Below are positions 25,382 through 33,870 of a stretch of 64,000 nucleotides of DNA, piece by piece. The position numbers and the translations under genes were made by a program. Source of the DNA: an uncultured Eubacteriales bacterium (lineage in GTDB: Bacteria; Bacillota; Clostridia; Christensenellales; Aristaeellaceae); the NCBI GenBank assembly GCA_900315675.1, contig OMZY01000005.1, positions 85,248-149,247 on the forward strand. Direction: 5' to 3'. The notes under the pieces are model-generated. The model was not told the origin of the DNA, ran no database searches, and saw only the letters and a program-made list of their open reading frames with translations. Within the stretch, counting starts at the first letter, position 1, and each line of letters begins with the position of its first letter.

Positions 25382-26257
25382 TCAGCCCTTCACGGAACCA
25401 CTGGCCAGGCCGGCGTAAACCTGCTTCTGGAAGACAAGGAAGATGACCAGACTGGGGATCAGCGTCAGCAGAACGCCGGCGCAGATGATGTTATAGGAGC
25501 TCTTGAAGGGACCGGAGAAGGAGTACAGGGCGGTGGAGATTGTGCGCCAGGAATTGGACTGGAGATAGAGGTTGGCGCTGTAATACTCGTTGTAAACGCC
25601 CACACCCTTCAGGACAGCCACGGTGATGATGGCCGGTTTGGTCAGGGGCAGCAGGATTTTGAAAAATACCCCGAAGTAGGTACAGCCCTCCAGCACGGCG
25701 GATTCATCCAGGGCTCCGTCCAGGTTTTCAAAATACTGGAGGAAGATATAGATGGAAATGACGTCGGTGCCGCTCATGAGGATCATGTAGCCCACGATGG
25801 AGTTCAGGAACCCCAGGTCCTTCATGATCTGATAGGTGGTTACCTGCATGGCAATGCCGGGGATCAGGGTGGCGATCATGAACAGGTTCCGGATCAGCCC
25901 GTTGCCCGGGAACCGGAAGCGGTTCAGTACATAGGCCAGCATGGAACCCATCATGACGGAAACGGTGACCACGACGATGACCACGGAGGCGGAGGTCAGG
26001 AAAGCACGGAGCATATCGCCCTGGGTCCAGACCTGGGCATAGTTTCCGAAATTGAACCAGTTCCGCGGCAGAGTCATGGCATTGGTGGTGGCATATTCCT
26101 CCGCGCCTTTGAAGGAGGTGGTGAAGGAGGACCAGATGGGCAGCAGCGCGATAAAGCAGGCCAGGAACAGGGCCAGATATTCCAGGGTCCTGATCACGGT
26201 ACGCTTCATCCGGGCGCTCCGGTTGGTTTCCCGGACCGCGTGGGTCACAACAGACAT
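25382..26257 (-). CDS. carbohydrate ABC transporter permease (MalG type)
   Basis: 291 residues from ATG 26257, behind GGGAGG and overlapping no coding sequence of note. It has six membrane segments and the EAA-loop motif ESAVLEGCTYFGVFFKILLP (about residues 195-215), typical of the MalG/CUT1 permease. It pairs with the permease upstream and the binding protein at 27365. No dedicated ATPase gene is present, as usual for CUT1 systems of Clostridia that share an MsmK-type ATPase. Imports manno-oligosaccharides by inference from the operon. Confidence 0.9.
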   Translation of the reverse strand: MSVVTHAVRETNRSARMKRTVIRTLEYLALFLACFIALLPIWSSFTTSFKGAEEYATTNAMTLPRNWFNFGNYAQVWTQGDMLRAFLTSASVVIVVVTVSVMMGSMLAYVLNRFRFPGNGLIRNLFMIATLIPGIAMQVTTYQIMKDLGFLNSIVGYMILMSGTDVISIYIFLQYFENLDGALDESAVLEGCTYFGVFFKILLPLTKPAIITVAVLKGVGVYNEYYSANLYLQSNSWRTISTALYSFSGPFKSSYNIICAGVLLTLIPSLVIFLVFQKQVYAGLASGSVKG

Positions 26258-26274
26258 TCGTGCGGCCTCCCTTC

Positions 26275-27237
26275 TTACCACAGCGCCTTGGCTTTGTTGG
26301 CCTTGGCGTTGAAGGTGTTGTCGGAATCCTTCATCACATACCGGAAGAACAGGCGCTGCAGCACGGTGAACAGCAGGATCAGCGCCATGAGCACCATTGC
26401 CATGGCACAGGCCTGGCCGACCTTCTGGGACACATGAGCCATCTGGTGGATCTTGATAAAGAAGGTAGCGGTGCCGTTGGCGCCCATGCTGCCTACGACG
26501 TAGGCAGGCTCAAAGGCGGAGAGGGAACCGGTGATGGAAAGGATCAGGTTGAGCATGAACACGGTCTTGATGCCCGGCAGGATGATGGCCTTGAACTGCT
26601 GCCAGCGGTTGGCCCCGTCGATGGTGGCGGCTTCATAAAGCGTGGGATCGATGGAGGCGATGGCACCGATGAACAGCACCATATTCTGGCCGCAGTATTT
26701 CCAGACGGAGGTGAAGACCAGGGACCAGTTGTTGACGCTCTGATCCCGGAGCCAGTAGGGCAGACGTTCCAGCGGGAATCCGAGGGCCTGCAGGACGCTA
26801 TCCAGCACAAAACCGTGGGTGTAGAAATACTTGAAGATGTAGCCGATGGCGATACCATTGACCAGGAAGGGGAAGAACAGGACCGCCTTATAGATCCCGG
26901 ATCCCCGGAGCCGCTCCAGGCTGAGGATGGAGGCGAAAAAGAGGGCCAGGGCCAGCTGCACCACCGCGCCGGCCATGTAATACAGGCTCAGCAGCATGGC
27001 GTCCACATACTCGGACTTGGTGAAGATTCGCAGGTAATTGTCGAAGCCGACGATCCCTTTGTCCTTCGTGTAGCTCATGTTGTGGAAGCTGAACTGGATC
27101 ATTTTCGCGAAGGGAATGTAGGTGAACAGGATCAGCAGGAACAGCGGAACCACGGCGAACAGAAAGATGACCAGCAGTTTCTGTCCGTTGATTTTCTTCC
27201 TGCGCAGATCCGGCTGCACGGTACTGACGATACTCAC
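26275..27237 (-). CDS. carbohydrate ABC transporter permease (MalF type)
   Basis: 320 residues with six to seven membrane spans and the EAA motif YEAATIDGANRWQQFKAIIL (about residues 200-220), as in MalF/UgpA-type permeases. It starts at ATG 27237 shortly after a strong hairpin that separates it from the binding protein gene. It forms the heterodimeric channel with the product of 25382-26257. Confidence 0.9.
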   Translation of the reverse strand: MSIVSTVQPDLRRKKINGQKLLVIFLFAVVPLFLLILFTYIPFAKMIQFSFHNMSYTKDKGIVGFDNYLRIFTKSEYVDAMLLSLYYMAGAVVQLALALFFASILSLERLRGSGIYKAVLFFPFLVNGIAIGYIFKYFYTHGFVLDSVLQALGFPLERLPYWLRDQSVNNWSLVFTSVWKYCGQNMVLFIGAIASIDPTLYEAATIDGANRWQQFKAIILPGIKTVFMLNLILSITGSLSAFEPAYVVGSMGANGTATFFIKIHQMAHVSQKVGQACAMAMVLMALILLFTVLQRLFFRYVMKDSDNTFNAKANKAKALW

Positions 27238-27279
27238 TGGAGACGCACCTCCCTGGTGATTTCCGGTTGAAAGAAGAAG

Positions 27280-27310
27280 GCGGGCCCGGGGGAGTGTTTC
27301 CCGGGCCCGC
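27280..27310 (-). promoter_or_regulatory. intercistronic hairpin after the binding-protein gene
   Basis: GCGGGCCCGGG and CCCGGGCCCGC form an 11-bp perfect stem with a 9-base loop and no T-run. Such structures protect the upstream binding-protein mRNA from 3' decay and reduce permease expression. Confidence 0.7.
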
Positions 27311-27364
27311 CCGGTGGAGATAACGGTGATCCGGCTGCACGGATTCCGTTATGGAGGAGTTGGA

Positions 27365-28699
27365 TTATTTGACTTCCACGTTCAGGGCGGCCTGCGCGTC
27401 GCTCCAGGCGGCGTTCCAGTCAGCCATGATGTCGTCAAAGGACTTGTCGTGGTTGAAGGCGTGCTCGATGATTTCCTGCACCTTGGTGTTGCCGCCGTTG
27501 TTGAAGTTCAGTTCAGACTCGGCGTTCATTTCACTCAGCAGGGTTTCCTCGCCGGCCACAGCGTCCGTGTCGGACAGCATGTCGATGCCGTCGAAAGCAG
27601 CGTACAGGTCCGGATACTGACCGTTCTTGTCGATCGGGACGCCGCCTTCGCTGTAGGCAAAGCCGCTCTCGTGGGTCAGCCACTTCAGGTAGTACATGGA
27701 AGCCAGCTTCTCTTCATAGGAGGCCTTGGCGTTGATGCCGAAGTTGTAGTCGCCGCCGGCGGGAGCATACTGCTTTCCGTCGATGGAGATGGGGAACGCC
27801 ATGTAGCCGACATCTTCCGGATGCTCGCCGCCTTCGGCGTCACGCATCTGGGTGAAAGCCCAGGAACCCAGGACCATGGTGGCAATCTGGCCGTTGTTCA
27901 GCATCGGCTTGCAGCCTTCCCAGTCGGTGGTGGTGTAGTCGTCTTCGATCAGGCCTTCAGCCGTAGCGTCATACAGGATTTTGTAGACGGCGTAGGGGCC
28001 GGTGCCGTTGCCCTGATCCGCGAAGGGATCCTTGGCATGGGCCAGAATCTGGTTCATGTAGTCGGGATTGCCGGTGGCGGCCACGCCGATGTAGGCGTCC
28101 CAGGCACCCATGGTCCAGCCGGCAGCGTAGTTGGTGTACAGCGGGATGGCGTCGGTCTTTTCCTTGACAGCCTTCAGGGCGGCGATGAACTCATCGGGGG
28201 TCTTGGGCAGCTCGGTCACGCCGGCTTCCGCGAAGATCCGCTTGTTGTACAGGACGCCGTTGGCATTGCCGGTGGAGGGAACGCCGTAGCAGACGCCTTC
28301 GAAGGACTGGGTGCTCATGAAGTTATACAGGCCGTCCAGCACTTCCAGGGAGCCCAGCGGCACGAAGTACTTGGAGAGTTCGTCCTTCTGGACGGTGGGG
28401 ATGCCCATGATGGTCCAGTCGGTGTTGTCAACGCGCAGCAGGGCGTTTTCAGCGTAATCGGTGATCAGTTCATACTCGATCTCCACGTTGGGGTAGATCT
28501 TGCGGAACTCTTCCACATAGCCGTTCAGTTTGTCCGGGATGTCGGTCCGGTGATAGGCGAAGTGGATTTTCGCGGTCAGATCGGCATTCTCGCCCAGGAC
28601 GATCTGATCAAAGGTGGGCAGGGTTTCTTCCGCAGAGGCGAAAGAGGTCAGGCCGAGCAGCATGCACAGGGCCAGAACCAGAGACAGGATCTTCTTCAT
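27365..28699 (-). CDS. extracellular sugar-binding protein of mannan ABC transporter
   Basis: 444 residues. Signal peptide KKILSLVLALCMLLGLTSF with ASA-E cleavage near residue 23; a cysteine lies within the hydrophobic core but not at a lipobox position, so membrane anchoring is uncertain. The body follows the family 1 solute-binding fold (GVPSTGNANGVLYNKRIF, TPDEFIAALKAVKEK, MLNNGQIATMVLGSWAF). It is the first gene of the mannan operon, behind a consensus promoter and candidate operator, and is the presumed receptor for manno-oligosaccharides. Confidence 0.92.
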   Translation of the reverse strand: MKKILSLVLALCMLLGLTSFASAEETLPTFDQIVLGENADLTAKIHFAYHRTDIPDKLNGYVEEFRKIYPNVEIEYELITDYAENALLRVDNTDWTIMGIPTVQKDELSKYFVPLGSLEVLDGLYNFMSTQSFEGVCYGVPSTGNANGVLYNKRIFAEAGVTELPKTPDEFIAALKAVKEKTDAIPLYTNYAAGWTMGAWDAYIGVAATGNPDYMNQILAHAKDPFADQGNGTGPYAVYKILYDATAEGLIEDDYTTTDWEGCKPMLNNGQIATMVLGSWAFTQMRDAEGGEHPEDVGYMAFPISIDGKQYAPAGGDYNFGINAKASYEEKLASMYYLKWLTHESGFAYSEGGVPIDKNGQYPDLYAAFDGIDMLSDTDAVAGEETLLSEMNAESELNFNNGGNTKVQEIIEHAFNHDKSFDDIMADWNAAWSDAQAALNVEVK

Positions 28700-28728
28700 G
28701 ATGGGACCTCCTTGTAAATATGTTATTT

Positions 28729-28744
28729 AGGTTAACAAATTAAC
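28729..28744 (-). promoter_or_regulatory. candidate LacI-family operator
   Basis: GGTTAA CAAA TTAACC is an inverted repeat placed just downstream of the -10 box of the mannan operon promoter, a position suited to repression. The GGTTAAC word recurs at 28874-28897 and twice around the epimerase start (about 25312-25331). Confidence 0.6.
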
Positions 28745-28756
28745 CTTGTTTGTTTA

Positions 28757-28785
28757 CATATTAATCAACTGCTCAAAGATTGTCA
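28757..28785 (-). promoter_or_regulatory. sigma-A promoter of mannan operon
   Basis: Perfect TTGACA (complement of 28780-28785), 17 bases, TAATAT (complement of 28757-28762). A direct repeat TTTGAGCAGT flanks the -35 box and could be an additional regulator site. Confidence 0.85.
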
Positions 28786-28873
28786 AGACTGCTCAAAATA
28801 TGCGAAATCTTGTAAACCAAGGCTTGTAAGCCACACATGAAATCCAAAAAGATTCCGTAAATCAGCTTAAAAG

Positions 28874-28897
28874 TGGTTAACAAAATGGTTAACAAAA
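28874..28897 (-). repeat. tandem 12-base repeat, possible second operator
   Basis: TGGTTAACAAAA is repeated twice back to back, about 90 bases upstream of the -35 box. It shares the GGTTAAC core of the promoter-proximal palindrome. Confidence 0.5.
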
Positions 28898-28972
28898 CCT
28901 CCAAAATTCACAGAAGAAAAACTTTATTTTTTTGGAAAAATACAATCCGGATACAAAAAGGCAATTCCGGTA

Positions 28973-29002
28973 TTGACACTGCGAACAGTCCCGTAGTATA
29001 GT
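28973..29002 (+). promoter_or_regulatory. sigma-A promoter of leader ORF/GNAT operon
   Basis: TTGACA at 28973-28978, 18 bases, TATAGT at 28997-29002. The predicted transcript starts about 25 bases before the 39-codon leader frame. Confidence 0.65.
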
Positions 29003-29034
29003 CAAGCAAATCCTGAAGAAAGGAACGCCTTCTC

Positions 29035-29154
29035 ATGCACCGCAACGGAATTGGTTCTGAACTGATTATGATTTCCGCGAACGAAGAAATGCACGTCCGC
29101 GGTATTTCCGTATACGGTGATTCAGCAGTCGGAGAAGAGCAGCCCGGTATATAA
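29035..29154 (+). CDS. 39-residue leader peptide or small protein
   Basis: ATG 29035 follows AAAGGA (9 bases) and encodes 39 residues beginning MHRNGIGSELIM and ending EEQPGI. Its own promoter lies just upstream and a strong intrinsic terminator just downstream, 38 bases before the GNAT fusion gene. The layout fits either a free-standing small protein or a leader controlling readthrough into the acetyltransferase operon. No family recognised. Confidence 0.5.
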   Translation: MHRNGIGSELIMISANEEMHVRGISVYGDSAVGEEQPGI

Positions 29155-29169
29155 AAACCCGAATCGGCC

Positions 29170-29203
29170 AGCCGCTTATCTCTGACAGGTAAGCGGCTTT
29201 TTT
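29170..29203 (+). terminator. intrinsic terminator before GNAT operon
   Basis: AGCCGCTTA and TAAGCGGCT form a perfect 9-bp stem followed by a T-run. No second promoter is obvious between it and the GNAT gene at 29242, so it may act as an attenuator. Confidence 0.8.
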
Positions 29204-29241
29204 CATATCCAAATGCGGATGAGAAACAGGGGAGGAAAAGA

Positions 29242-30720
29242 ATGATTATCAGAAGGTTTACGGAGCAGGACGCGCAGGCAGTGTCCGAACTGATTGTGAC
29301 CACGATCCGGATTTCAAACACAAGGGACTATTCCGCGGAAATGATGGAAGAACTGGTGAAGACAGAAACGCCGGAGCATGTGTTGCAGCGGGCTTCCTGG
29401 ACCCATTTCTACGTAGCGGAGGAGGCCGGACAGATTGTCGGGTGCGGCGCAATCGGCCCCTACTGGGGCAAAGAGGATGAAAGCAGCCTGTTCACAATCT
29501 TTGTCCATCCGGAATGGCAGGGCAAGGGAATCGGCAGGGCTATTGTGGAGACGCTGGAAAAGGATGAGTACGGCATACGGGCAAACCGGATCGAGATTCC
29601 GGCTTCCATTACCGGACTGCCGTTCTACCGGAAGCTGGGGTATGACTTCAAGGACGGGAAGGATACCGTTGACGAGGAACAGCTTTACCGGCTGGAAAAG
29701 CAGATTGAGCCACCGGCGATCCGGCAGGTGACGGATCCGGAGGAAAAGTCCCGGATTGCCCGGGAAATCCTGGAAGCCCTGCCGGAATGGTTTGAGGTTC
29801 CGGAGTCCAGAGAACAGTACATCCGGGAATGCAGAAAATGGTTTTTTGCAGCGGCTGAACGGAACGGCCGGGCGGTGGGCTTCCTGTGCCTGAAGGAAAC
29901 GGGAAAGGCTACCGTTGAGCTGGCGGTAACAGGCGTACTGAAGGCGCTGCACCGCCGGGGAACCGGCAGGGCGCTGTTTGAAGCAGCGAAGGAATACGCG
30001 GTTGCCGCGGGATATGAATTCATGCAGGTGAAGACGGTGGCGGAAGGCCTCTATGAGGATTATGACCGGACCAACCGGTTCTACCAGGGCCTGGGATTCC
30101 GGGAACTGGAAGTGATTCCGCAAGTCTGGGACGCGGATAACCCCTGCCAGATTTATGTGATGTCCCTGAAGGGAACCCTGCCGGAGCAGATTACGGCCCG
30201 CCGGAGCTACCGGGGAAAATACAGGCCGGACAGGGTGCCGAGGGAAGACCTGAAGACGATCCTGGAAGCGGGGCTGGCGGCGCCTTCCGGCTGCAACAAG
30301 CAGACCACCAGCCTGATCGCGGTGGATGATCCGGAGATCCTGAAACAGATCAACGCGGTGATTGACCCGCCCGTATGCGAGACAGCGCCGGCCATGATCT
30401 GCGTGCTGAGCCAGCGGATCAACGCGTTCCGGGACCGGTGCTTTGCCACCCAGGACTATTCCGCGGCCATTGAGAATATGCTGCTGGCGATTGCCTCCCT
30501 GGGATACGGGAGCTGCTGGTTTGAAGGGCATATTACCGACGAGGACAGGATCTGCGACCGGATCGCGGAGATCCTGAACGTGCCGGAAGGATATGAACTG
30601 GTCTGCATCCTGCCGGTGGGAAAGATGGAATCCGCGCCGAATGCGCCGAAGAAGAGAGCATTTGCGGAGCGGGCCTGGTTTAACGGATTCGGAAAAGAAA
30701 CAGAGGACGGGAAGGAATGA
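29242..30720 (+). CDS. three-domain fusion: GNAT - GNAT - nitroreductase
   Basis: 492 residues, start behind GGGGAGGAAAAG. Residues 1-150 are a GNAT acetyltransferase (acetyl-CoA loop VHPEWQGKGIGRAIVETL). Residues about 157-310 are a second GNAT domain (LKALHRRGTGRALFEAAKEY, then FYQGLGFRELE). Residues about 317-485 are a nitroreductase-like flavin domain (ITARRSYRGKYRPD, GLAAPSGCNKQTT, YSAAIENMLLAIASLGYG, CILPVGKM). The parts are normally separate proteins. The combination suggests detoxification of a shared substrate by acetylation and reduction, but the substrate is unknown. No frameshift or internal stop, so the fusion looks real. Confidence 0.9.
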   Translation: MIIRRFTEQDAQAVSELIVTTIRISNTRDYSAEMMEELVKTETPEHVLQRASWTHFYVAEEAGQIVGCGAIGPYWGKEDESSLFTIFVHPEWQGKGIGRAIVETLEKDEYGIRANRIEIPASITGLPFYRKLGYDFKDGKDTVDEEQLYRLEKQIEPPAIRQVTDPEEKSRIAREILEALPEWFEVPESREQYIRECRKWFFAAAERNGRAVGFLCLKETGKATVELAVTGVLKALHRRGTGRALFEAAKEYAVAAGYEFMQVKTVAEGLYEDYDRTNRFYQGLGFRELEVIPQVWDADNPCQIYVMSLKGTLPEQITARRSYRGKYRPDRVPREDLKTILEAGLAAPSGCNKQTTSLIAVDDPEILKQINAVIDPPVCETAPAMICVLSQRINAFRDRCFATQDYSAAIENMLLAIASLGYGSCWFEGHITDEDRICDRIAEILNVPEGYELVCILPVGKMESAPNAPKKRAFAERAWFNGFGKETEDGKE

Positions 30721-30725
30721 ACGGT

Positions 30726-31250
30726 ATGAAACTGGCAGAGCCTTCCATGAAATATGACGCGCAGATCCAGGCGTACCGGAAGGAGTTCCTGGAATACGGC
30801 GGATCCATGGACGGAACCAATTCCCTGCGGCAATATGAAAAGACGCAGGACTGGCTGGATCACCTGGAGATCCGCAGGACTCCGGAGCTGCTTCCCCCGG
30901 GGAGAACGCTGAGCCGGCAGTACCTGTATATCCGGGAAGAGGATGAAAAGATTGTCGGTATGATCAGCCTCCGGCCGCAGTTCAACGAATACCTGGAAAA
31001 GTACGGCGGAAACATCGGCTATTCCGTTGTGCCGGGCGAGCGCCGGAAAGGCTATGCCACCGGGATGCTGAAGGCGTCGCTGCCCCTGTGCAGGGAACTG
31101 GGCCTGAAGCGGGTGCTGATTACCTGCATAAAGGGTAATGAAGGAAGCAAAAGGACGATCCTGAAAAACGGCGGCGTATATGAATCCGCCGTATGGGAAC
31201 CGGACGAGCAGATCTGGCTGGAACGGTACTGGATCAGCCTGGAGGAATAA
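30726..31250 (+). CDS. GNAT family N-acetyltransferase
   Basis: 174 residues. ATG 30726 has GGAAGG at good distance; ATG 30717, overlapping the previous stop, is also possible. The acetyl-CoA binding segment is IGYSVVPGERRKGYATGMLK (about residues 98-117), followed by LGLKRVLITCIKGNEGSKRT. It belongs to the RimJ/RimL-like or predicted acetyltransferase COG3981-type proteins. Second gene of a plus-strand acetyltransferase run; substrate unknown. Confidence 0.88.
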   Translation: MKLAEPSMKYDAQIQAYRKEFLEYGGSMDGTNSLRQYEKTQDWLDHLEIRRTPELLPPGRTLSRQYLYIREEDEKIVGMISLRPQFNEYLEKYGGNIGYSVVPGERRKGYATGMLKASLPLCRELGLKRVLITCIKGNEGSKRTILKNGGVYESAVWEPDEQIWLERYWISLEE

Positions 31251-31262
31251 GGAGGATCAGAC

Positions 31263-32078
31263 ATGGATAACTTTGTGAACGAGCAGGATTTTGAGCTGCT
31301 GAAACAGGATGACTGCACCTTCCAGGTGCTGGACAGGATCCTGAAGGGACCGTGTGACATTATCCGTTCCGACCATGAAAAGCTGATCCTGTGCTCCTCG
31401 GAACCCTGTTATCCGGTCTGGATCTGGACGCCGGACGGCCTGACGGAGGCAGAGAAGGAAGCCGCCTGGCAGCTGGCGGAAAGCTGCCGTCCGCTGGCGG
31501 AGGGTTACCGGTACAACATCAAGGAGGAACTGGCGGAGTACTTCCTGGACAGAGCCCGCGAAGCAGGCCTGCAGGCCGGATACCTGATGCGGATGTATGC
31601 CTACGACTGCCCGGAACCCACTGCCCCGGAAAAGACAGCAGACGGGGAAATGTACAAATGCACGCCGGAGGATCTGGAAGAGGCAGCCGATCTGTATGCG
31701 CGGTTCTATCCGGATATCGGGGAAACGGACGTGACCAGGGAACACTGCCTGGAGCGGGCAGAGAGCGGCATCAACGACAATGAATTCTTTTTCTGGAAGA
31801 ACGCGGACGGGAAGACCGTGGCCTGCTGCGGGTACAAGCAGAACGGGGATACGGCGACCGTCGGACCGGTGTTTACGGTGGAGGCATACCGCCGGAAGCA
31901 TTACGCCCAGAATCTGGTTTACCGGGTGACGAAGAGACTGCTGGAAAAAGGATTCCGGGCCATGCTCTATACCGACGCGGGATACGCGGCCTCCAATGAA
32001 TGCTACCGGAAGATCGGCTATATCCTGCGGGGCAGGCTGTGCACAGTTGCCCAGACGGAAAACGAAAAAAGGGAATAA
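31263..32078 (+). CDS. GNAT family N-acetyltransferase, two-part
   Basis: 271 residues, start behind AAGGAGG. The N-terminal 130 residues include LILCSSEPCYPVWIWTPDGL and have lost clear cofactor motifs. The C-terminal half is a complete GNAT fold with VGPVFTVEAYRRKHYAQNLV and ALYTDAGYAASNECYRKIGY-like residues (AMLYTDAGYAASNECYRKIG). Many clostridial acetyltransferases of this length have a degenerate first domain. Third gene of the acetyltransferase run, 12 bases after the previous stop. Confidence 0.85.
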   Translation: MDNFVNEQDFELLKQDDCTFQVLDRILKGPCDIIRSDHEKLILCSSEPCYPVWIWTPDGLTEAEKEAAWQLAESCRPLAEGYRYNIKEELAEYFLDRAREAGLQAGYLMRMYAYDCPEPTAPEKTADGEMYKCTPEDLEEAADLYARFYPDIGETDVTREHCLERAESGINDNEFFFWKNADGKTVACCGYKQNGDTATVGPVFTVEAYRRKHYAQNLVYRVTKRLLEKGFRAMLYTDAGYAASNECYRKIGYILRGRLCTVAQTENEKRE

Positions 32079-32095
32079 ACAGGGAGAAACGGAAT

Positions 32096-32566
32096 ATGTT
32101 TTACGATACAGAAGACCTGAAGGATGGGGAAATCCAGCTGCGGCTGGAAAGAACCGCCGAAGGGAATCCGGAGAAAAACTGGGTGCCGGCCTATTACTTC
32201 GGTATCTGCCTGGCGGACGGAACGCGGATCGGGCAGTGCGACCTGCGGATCGGCCACAACGACCGGCTCTACATCGGCGGGAACATCGGTTACGGCATCG
32301 ACGAAGGCTACCGGGGACACCGTTACGCGGCAAAGGCCTGCAGGCTGCTGTTCCGGCAGGCGAGGAAGCACGGGCTGGGGTATGTGATTATTACCTGTGA
32401 TCCGACAAACACCGCTTCCTCCCGGACCTGCGAGCTGGCGGACGGGGAGTATCTGGAAACGGCTGATATTCCGGAAGATCACGATATGTATGAAAGGGGA
32501 CTGCGGCAGGTCATGGTTTACCGATTTGACCTGGACCGCGGGGAAAACGAAGATGGAACGAACTGA
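32096..32566 (+). CDS. GNAT family N-acetyltransferase
   Basis: 156 residues from ATG 32096 (GGGAGAAA before it). Motif A is GGNIGYGIDEGYRGHRYAAK (about residues 60-79), followed by LLFRQARKHGLGYVIITCDP and the NTASSRTCE helix, as in RimJ/RimL-type acetyltransferases. It overlaps the next gene, a Nudix hydrolase, by 14 bases. Substrate unknown. Confidence 0.88.
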   Translation: MFYDTEDLKDGEIQLRLERTAEGNPEKNWVPAYYFGICLADGTRIGQCDLRIGHNDRLYIGGNIGYGIDEGYRGHRYAAKACRLLFRQARKHGLGYVIITCDPTNTASSRTCELADGEYLETADIPEDHDMYERGLRQVMVYRFDLDRGENEDGTN

Positions 32567-33002
32567 ACGGGTGATCCTGACCAACCTTTGCATGATCCAG
32601 GACGGTACGAAGGTGCTGGTGGAGGAAAAGACCGGCAAGGGCGCCGGCGGGATCATCTTCCCCGGCGGCCATGTGGAGGAACACGAACCTGTTGTGGATT
32701 CCGTGATCCGCGAAATGAAGGAAGAAACGGGACTGACCATTGAAAACCCGAAGCTGTGCGGGATCAAGGAATGGATCAACGAGGACGGAAGCCGGTACCT
32801 GGTGTTCCTGTTCAAAACCGACCGGTTCTCCGGGAAACTGGTTTCCTCCGACGAGGGAAAGGTTTTCTGGATGGAAAAGGATGAAGTGCTGAAGGCCCAC
32901 TGGATCTGGGAAATGGACAAGCTGATGCGGATTATGGCGGACGGGGACTATACGGAACTGTTCTTTGATCCGGCGGACGACTGGAAGCCGGTGCTGAAAT
33001 AA
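32553..33002 (+). CDS. Nudix hydrolase (MutT/NTP pyrophosphatase-like)
   Basis: 149 residues. The full Nudix box is present at residues 39-61: G39, E45, R53, E54, E57, E58 and G60 in the pattern GX5EX7REX2EEXG. It hydrolyses nucleoside diphosphates linked to another moiety, possibly 8-oxo-dGTP. The start overlaps the upstream acetyltransferase, indicating co-expression. Members of this size are often called 8-oxo-dGTP diphosphatases without proof. Confidence 0.9.
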   Translation: MERTERVILTNLCMIQDGTKVLVEEKTGKGAGGIIFPGGHVEEHEPVVDSVIREMKEETGLTIENPKLCGIKEWINEDGSRYLVFLFKTDRFSGKLVSSDEGKVFWMEKDEVLKAHWIWEMDKLMRIMADGDYTELFFDPADDWKPVLK

Positions 33003-33042
33003 ACCCCGTAAAGGAACGAGAAAGACAAAGGAGTAAAAAGAC

Positions 33043-33798
33043 ATGATCACTGATTCTTTTGATAACCTGTCCCCGGCAATCATCAATCCGGTACGGAAGG
33101 AGAACGCCCCGGCGGTGGACGCCTGCATTGTGACGTTCTCCCATGAAATAGAGAAATATGTGGCGGAGAACTATGCCTCCGGGGAGATCACCTCCCTGTG
33201 GTGCGCCACGGGACGGACGCCGGTTTACCTGATCGAGAAAAACGGCAAGCGGTTCGCCTTCTACAAAACCTATGTGGGCGCGCCGATCACCGTCGGCCTG
33301 ATGGAGGACGCCGCGACGGAAATGGCCTGCGACAAATTCATCCTTTTCGGTGGGGCGGGCTGCCTGAACAAGGAGATCGCCCACGGGAAAGTGATGGTGC
33401 CCACCGCCGCCTACCGGGACGAGGGAACCTCCTACCACTACGCGCCGGCGGCGGACTATGTGACCGTCGGCAAGGCGGAGACCGTGGCGGAATGCATGAA
33501 GGCCAACGGCATCCCCTATGTGCTGGGAAAAACCTGGACCACGGATTCCTTCTACCGGGAGACGCGGAACAACTTTGAAAAGCGGAAGGCGGACGGCTGC
33601 ATCTCCGTGGAGATGGAGTGTGCCGGAACGCAGGCCATGTGCGACTTCCGGGGCCTGGAACTGTATCCGTTCTTCACCAGCGGAGACCTGCTGGACGCGC
33701 CGGAATGGGACGAACGGGGCAAGGACTACTCCAACGGCGGCCAGCATGACGTGGGGCATTTCAGCATCGCCCTTGCCCTGGCGGATTTCATTTCATAA
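33043..33798 (+). CDS. nucleoside phosphorylase (uridine/purine phosphorylase family)
   Basis: 251 residues, start after AAAGGAG. The phosphorylase superfamily motifs are FGGAGCLNKEIAHGKVMVPT (phosphate site) and SVEMECAGTQAMC, matching the conserved VEMExxA that binds ribose. It cleaves a nucleoside with phosphate to base plus ribose 1-phosphate; the specific base is not evident. Last gene of the acetyltransferase/Nudix run, 41 bases after the Nudix stop. Confidence 0.88.
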   Translation: MITDSFDNLSPAIINPVRKENAPAVDACIVTFSHEIEKYVAENYASGEITSLWCATGRTPVYLIEKNGKRFAFYKTYVGAPITVGLMEDAATEMACDKFILFGGAGCLNKEIAHGKVMVPTAAYRDEGTSYHYAPAADYVTVGKAETVAECMKANGIPYVLGKTWTTDSFYRETRNNFEKRKADGCISVEMECAGTQAMCDFRGLELYPFFTSGDLLDAPEWDERGKDYSNGGQHDVGHFSIALALADFIS

Positions 33799-33870
33799 AA
33801 AAATTTTGGAGAACCTGTAACATTTACCGCTTTTCATTCGTAATATCAGTGAAGAAGGCAGGTGAAACGG

